DNA of 55,112 nt, taken from positions 141,505 to 196,616 of the forward strand of contig NZ_KK211293.1 of the NCBI RefSeq assembly GCF_000621505.1, read 5' to 3'. A model generated the notes under the pieces. It was not told the DNA's origin. It did not search any database and saw only the letters and a list, made by a program, of their open reading frames with translations. Below, piece after piece: positions 52,271-55,112 of the stretch; the first letter of the stretch is position 1; each line of letters starts with the position of its first letter. This stretch comes from Ruminiclostridium cellobioparum DSM 1351 = ATCC 15832. GTDB lineage: Bacteria > Bacillota > Clostridia > Acetivibrionales > DSM-1351. A program made the translations under genes and the position numbers.

Positions 52271-53107
52271 ATGAAATCAGTTTTAATGATTGGACAGTCA
52301 AATATGGCTGGTCGTGGCTTTATAGATGAAGTACCAATGATTTGTAATGAGAGAATTCAAATGCTTCGTAATGGTAGATGGCAAATGATGACAGAGCCGA
52401 TTAACTATGATAGGCCTGTCTCAGGTATTGGACTTGCAGGTTCTTTTGCTGCAATGTGGTGTATGGAAAATGAAGAAGATAAGATTGGTTTAATTCCTTG
52501 TGCAGAAGGTGGAAGTTCGTTGGATGATTGGGCTACAGATAAAACATTTTTTAAACATGCAGTCAGTCAGGCAAAATTTGCAATGCAGGATAGCGAACTT
52601 ATCGGAATTTTATGGCATCAAGGGGAAAATGATAGCTATGGAGGACGCTATCAGACATATTATGAAAAATTACACGTAATTGTGGAGGCATTGCGAAAAG
52701 AACTGAATGCACCAGAAGTTCCATTCATTATTGGTGGTTTGGGTGATTTCTTGGGAAAATCAGGATTTGGATTGAACTGTATAGAATATGAATTGGTAAA
52801 TCATGAATTACAAAGATTTGCTTCAGAACAGAAAAATAGTTATTTCGTAACAGCAGAAGAACTAACATCTAATCCAGATGGAATTCATATGAATGCAAAT
52901 TCACAGAGAAAATTTGGTATACGTTATTATGAGGCATTTTCAAAGAGAAATAATGTGTTTACTCCTGTGAAAAATGAGATTGAATTGCTGGATATTTGCA
53001 TTAATAGACCGCATACAAAAGGCGAAAAAATGTATCTGGAAATGATGGAATTTGCATTAGGTAAGATGACTTATGAGAAGTTTGTGGAGAAATTAGGAAC
53101 AATGTAG
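52271..53107 (+). CDS. SGNH esterase, sialate O-acetylesterase/CE6-like
   Basis: A 278-residue cytoplasmic esterase of the carbohydrate acetylesterase type. Block I is IGQSNMAGRG (nucleophile S10), block III WHQGENDS, and the C-terminal pair is DGIHMNANS (D203, H206). There is no signal peptide, unlike the dockerin esterase at 141, so the substrate is probably an imported acetylated sugar. AGGAG lies about 6 nt before the ATG. The codon use and AT content differ from the rest of the window, and the gene stands alone; horizontal acquisition is plausible. Confidence 0.82.
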   Translation: MKSVLMIGQSNMAGRGFIDEVPMICNERIQMLRNGRWQMMTEPINYDRPVSGIGLAGSFAAMWCMENEEDKIGLIPCAEGGSSLDDWATDKTFFKHAVSQAKFAMQDSELIGILWHQGENDSYGGRYQTYYEKLHVIVEALRKELNAPEVPFIIGGLGDFLGKSGFGLNCIEYELVNHELQRFASEQKNSYFVTAEELTSNPDGIHMNANSQRKFGIRYYEAFSKRNNVFTPVKNEIELLDICINRPHTKGEKMYLEMMEFALGKMTYEKFVEKLGTM

Positions 53108-53350
53108 AGTGATTGAGCTGATAGACAAATTCCAATTTTTATAGGTGATTAGCTCATAATTTTTTATTATAATGAATTTTATTAAAAATAACAATAAATC
53201 AGAATTTGCCGCTGTGTTTTGTGTTTATAGATTGAATTTCCACTGTTTTGGTCAATGTAAAGTCAAGTTGCGTAATTGTAAAGTTTATGTGGTGGCATCA
53301 AAATGAGTTTTCTACTACAATGAAATCATCAAATCAAAGGAGGATTTCAT

Positions 53351-53992
53351 ATGAAATTAGCAGATAAAATATTAAATCTTAGAAAGACGTATGGAATGTC
53401 ACAGGATGATTTGGCTGAGAAGCTGAATGTTTCCAGACAGGCAATTTCTCGTTGGGAAATGGGGACAGCACAGCCTGACACATCTAATGTGTTACAGTTA
53501 AGCAAGCTCTTTGGTGTTACAACTGATTACCTGTTGAATGATGATTATGAAAGTGACCATGATGTGCCGGCTGTGAAAGAAACCGAAATCACAACAAAGG
53601 CCGAAGCCCATCGACAATTAGCATTTATTCTTCTGACGGGTCTAAATGTTATGATTTTATTTCATCAGTTGATTGCTTGCTTTGTCCTTCAAAATGCCAT
53701 TTTCTCTTTAGCTGGAACGATGCTTAGTATCGCTGCAGTTATCGGCTTTGAATCTGGATATAGATATCGTAAAATTGCACCTGAGTCGGAGAGTGCAAAG
53801 AAATACTACTACAAATTCTATGTTATTGCCTTTTGGCTTGCGGCATATTTTCCTATTAGACTACTGGCGAATGTAGCAATGATGCTGTATCCTCGTTCAT
53901 ACACTGGTCTTATATTTGAGATTATTGTGGTGTTGGTATACTTGTTAATCTCAATTCTTGTTACGCAGTTGATAAAGAAAAAATCAAAGTAA
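53351..53992 (+). CDS. XRE-family regulator with C-terminal membrane segments
   Basis: A 213-residue protein. The N-terminal Cro/C1 HTH spans residues 5-60 (ILNLRKTYGMSQDDLAEKLN, SRQAISRWEMG, DYLLNDDY). Residues ~90-210 hold four predicted membrane helices (FILLTGLNVMILF, AGTMLSIAAVIGF, FYVIAFWLAAYFP, IIVVLVYLLISI). This fusion is common in Firmicutes and is thought to sense the membrane or a bacteriocin. AAAGGAGG lies about 8 nt before the ATG. No obvious target gene is adjacent. Confidence 0.85.
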   Translation: MKLADKILNLRKTYGMSQDDLAEKLNVSRQAISRWEMGTAQPDTSNVLQLSKLFGVTTDYLLNDDYESDHDVPAVKETEITTKAEAHRQLAFILLTGLNVMILFHQLIACFVLQNAIFSLAGTMLSIAAVIGFESGYRYRKIAPESESAKKYYYKFYVIAFWLAAYFPIRLLANVAMMLYPRSYTGLIFEIIVVLVYLLISILVTQLIKKKSK

Positions 53993-54128
53993 AAGCAACG
54001 TACAAAATTCCAATTTGCAGAATCCTTTGTATAGCAAGCACTATTTACATTCCCGCTTATAATTCAATATGTGGCGACGCAAGGATTGGTTAGAGAGGAG
54101 TTAATTGATTGAGAGATACATCACCTCG

Positions 54129-54164
54129 AAACACAATAATTTCCCTGATTATTGTGTTTTTATT
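54129..54164 (+). terminator. Rho-independent terminator
   Basis: AAACACAATAAT pairs perfectly with ATTATTGTGTTT around a 7-nt loop, followed by TTATT. It lies in the 331-bp gap between the XRE and DUF5071 genes, which otherwise shows nothing I can name. Confidence 0.75.
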
Positions 54165-54323
54165 GTACCTTTTGCAGGATTATATATTTAATACAACAAC
54201 AGGATATGGCGATATAAAATAAAGTAAATAGAGAAATGGTACACTTTCCCAAAATAAGGGCAAACTATTGTATATTAATTTAATTTTTAAATATCTATAA
54301 TTCTAAAATATTAGGAGTTTATT

Positions 54324-54713
54324 ATGGAGAATGATAATTATGTTCCGAAACATAAGTTTGATTATGAAACAGTTGAGAGAATAAGAAATACTGATCCGGA
54401 AATTATTAAACCAGTATTACCATACATTTTTGAATGGCTTGAAGATATTAATTGGCCAGTAGCACAGGAATTAGTAAAAGTATTGGTTAGATTTGATGAT
54501 TTAATTATCCCATTTATAAAGGATCTGATCCATAGACCGGATGGATTACGAGAATATTCAGTATATTTTTTCATGTTGCCATTGCTTACGGATACTCAAT
54601 TAACTTTATTAAAAGATGAGTTAGAGAGAATTGCATACTTTCCATCACAATTTGAAAGTGAAGAAGGATATTTTGAAATTGCTCAAAAATATCTACAAAA
54701 AATAATAGAATAA
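54324..54713 (+). CDS. DUF5071-family protein
   Basis: A 129-residue helical cytoplasmic protein. The N-terminal PKHKFDYETVERI and the central FEWLEDINWPVAQEL are characteristic of DUF5071, a family of HEAT-like repeat proteins of unknown role that is often found among toxin-immunity genes in Firmicutes. The pattern of paired helices with W-P turns supports a HEAT-type fold. TAGGAG lies about 8 nt before the ATG. There is no polymorphic toxin gene in the visible part of the window; an immunity-like role is inference only. Confidence 0.75.
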   Translation: MENDNYVPKHKFDYETVERIRNTDPEIIKPVLPYIFEWLEDINWPVAQELVKVLVRFDDLIIPFIKDLIHRPDGLREYSVYFFMLPLLTDTQLTLLKDELERIAYFPSQFESEEGYFEIAQKYLQKIIE

Positions 54714-55000
54714 GCATCAGGATATCAAACATTGGCATTTGTGTTAGATATCCTTCCGCTTAGTAAAATATAATTGAAGTTGAAGCATATGATTTAATTT
54801 GTTCGTTTTAAAAGTGAGGAATGAATAGCACAGAGAAATTGACCGTTATCCATATAACTGCCTATAAATTATATATTTATAAGCTGTACTCAGATACATT
54901 GGCTTAATGCAGCAATTATATTCCATTATATGGTCTTAAGTTGTAAAATGAAAGATAATAGACATAGAATTTGAAATAAGCATATATACTGGAGATATCT

Positions 55001-55112
55001 ATGGGTATAACTCAGACCGGAGAAAAGAGACTTCTAGCTAAATATAGAATAATAAATTTGACGTGGAAAAAGATTTGTATTTTAATCAGTATTATTTTAA
55101 TTATAATACTTT
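55001..55112 (+). CDS. Partial gene at the window edge, likely membrane protein
   Basis: An open frame of 37 codons begins at ATG 55001 behind GGAGA (6-nt gap) and runs off the window. It reads MGITQTGEKRLLAKYR and then enters a hydrophobic helix (ICILISIILIIIL). The positively charged N terminus followed by a helix suggests a membrane protein. The 287 bp upstream contain no other gene. Confidence 0.4.
   Translation, partial: MGITQTGEKRLLAKYRIINLTWKKICILISIILIIIL

Noticed and set aside
1-55112. CRISPR arrays, tRNA or rRNA genes, insertion sequences
   Set aside because: No regularly spaced repeats, cloverleaf sequences, rRNA-like stretches or transposase motifs were seen on either strand.

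Overview
The window looks like chromosomal DNA of an anaerobic, cellulosome-forming clostridium (Ruminiclostridium or Acetivibrio-like). This is inferred from a dockerin-bearing secreted esterase, an oxygen-independent class III ribonucleotide reductase, a ferredoxin-dependent 2-oxoacid oxidoreductase, rubrerythrin, an encapsulin, low GC and strong AGGAGG ribosome sites. The species cannot be fixed from sequence alone.

Layout. 0-9 kb: dockerin esterase behind a structured leader; 2-oxoacid:ferredoxin oxidoreductase (fused gamma-alpha, then beta); an iron and oxidative-stress group (encapsulated ferritin with a cargo tail, encapsulin shell, rubrerythrin); a DUF2935 protein; a c-di-AMP riboswitch driving an SH3-NlpC/P60 wall hydrolase. 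9-15 kb: a five-gene family-5 peptide/nickel ABC importer whose binding protein has a His-rich tail. 14.8-21.7 kb, minus strand: nrdDG behind a pair of NrdR boxes, a YibE/F membrane protein, and feoAB. 22-25.6 kb: a metal-type operon with a CobW GTPase, a CobW-like P-loop domain fused to a YraQ/YcgR-type permease, and a TIGR03943 protein; a Zur-like palindrome lies upstream, and a second copy of the structured leader lies inside the operon. 25.7-31.2 kb: an AraC regulator, a two-gene YbtPQ/IrtAB-like ABC transporter, and the decayed remains of a second araC-ABC set. 31.4-37.5 kb: a 1191-residue PA14/FN3/F5-8C surface protein, a LysM-NlpC/P60 protein without a signal peptide, and a lipoprotein. 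37.8-40.8 kb: an orphan nitrogenase-like component 1 pair (D and K) behind a leader with a strong terminator. 40.9-45 kb: secreted metallophosphoesterase, alpha-toroid protein, ROK regulator under a consensus promoter merged with a very long palindrome, and a PHP phosphoesterase. 45-51.9 kb: MarR plus a heterodimeric ABC exporter, an ArsR-CcdA-TlpA thiol-redox operon, and a PNPOx-like flavoprotein. 51.9-55.1 kb: an AT-rich accessory tail with an SGNH esterase, an XRE regulator with membrane segments, a DUF5071 protein and a partial gene.

How it fits together: much of the window concerns metals (Feo, AraC-ABC, encapsulin-ferritin, CobW-permease, possible Ni importer) and redox chemistry under anaerobiosis (Kor, Nrd, rubrerythrin, NifDK-like pair, CcdA-TlpA). 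The strongest candidates for something undescribed are (i) the structured RNA-like leader present twice, with compensatory changes and its 5' strand complementary to the Shine-Dalgarno; (ii) the orphan NifDK-like enzyme, which keeps all P-cluster cysteines and a Cys aligned with the cofactor ligand but not the usual cofactor His; and (iii) the GTPase-permease fusion. All functional calls are from reading motifs by eye; no searches were run.
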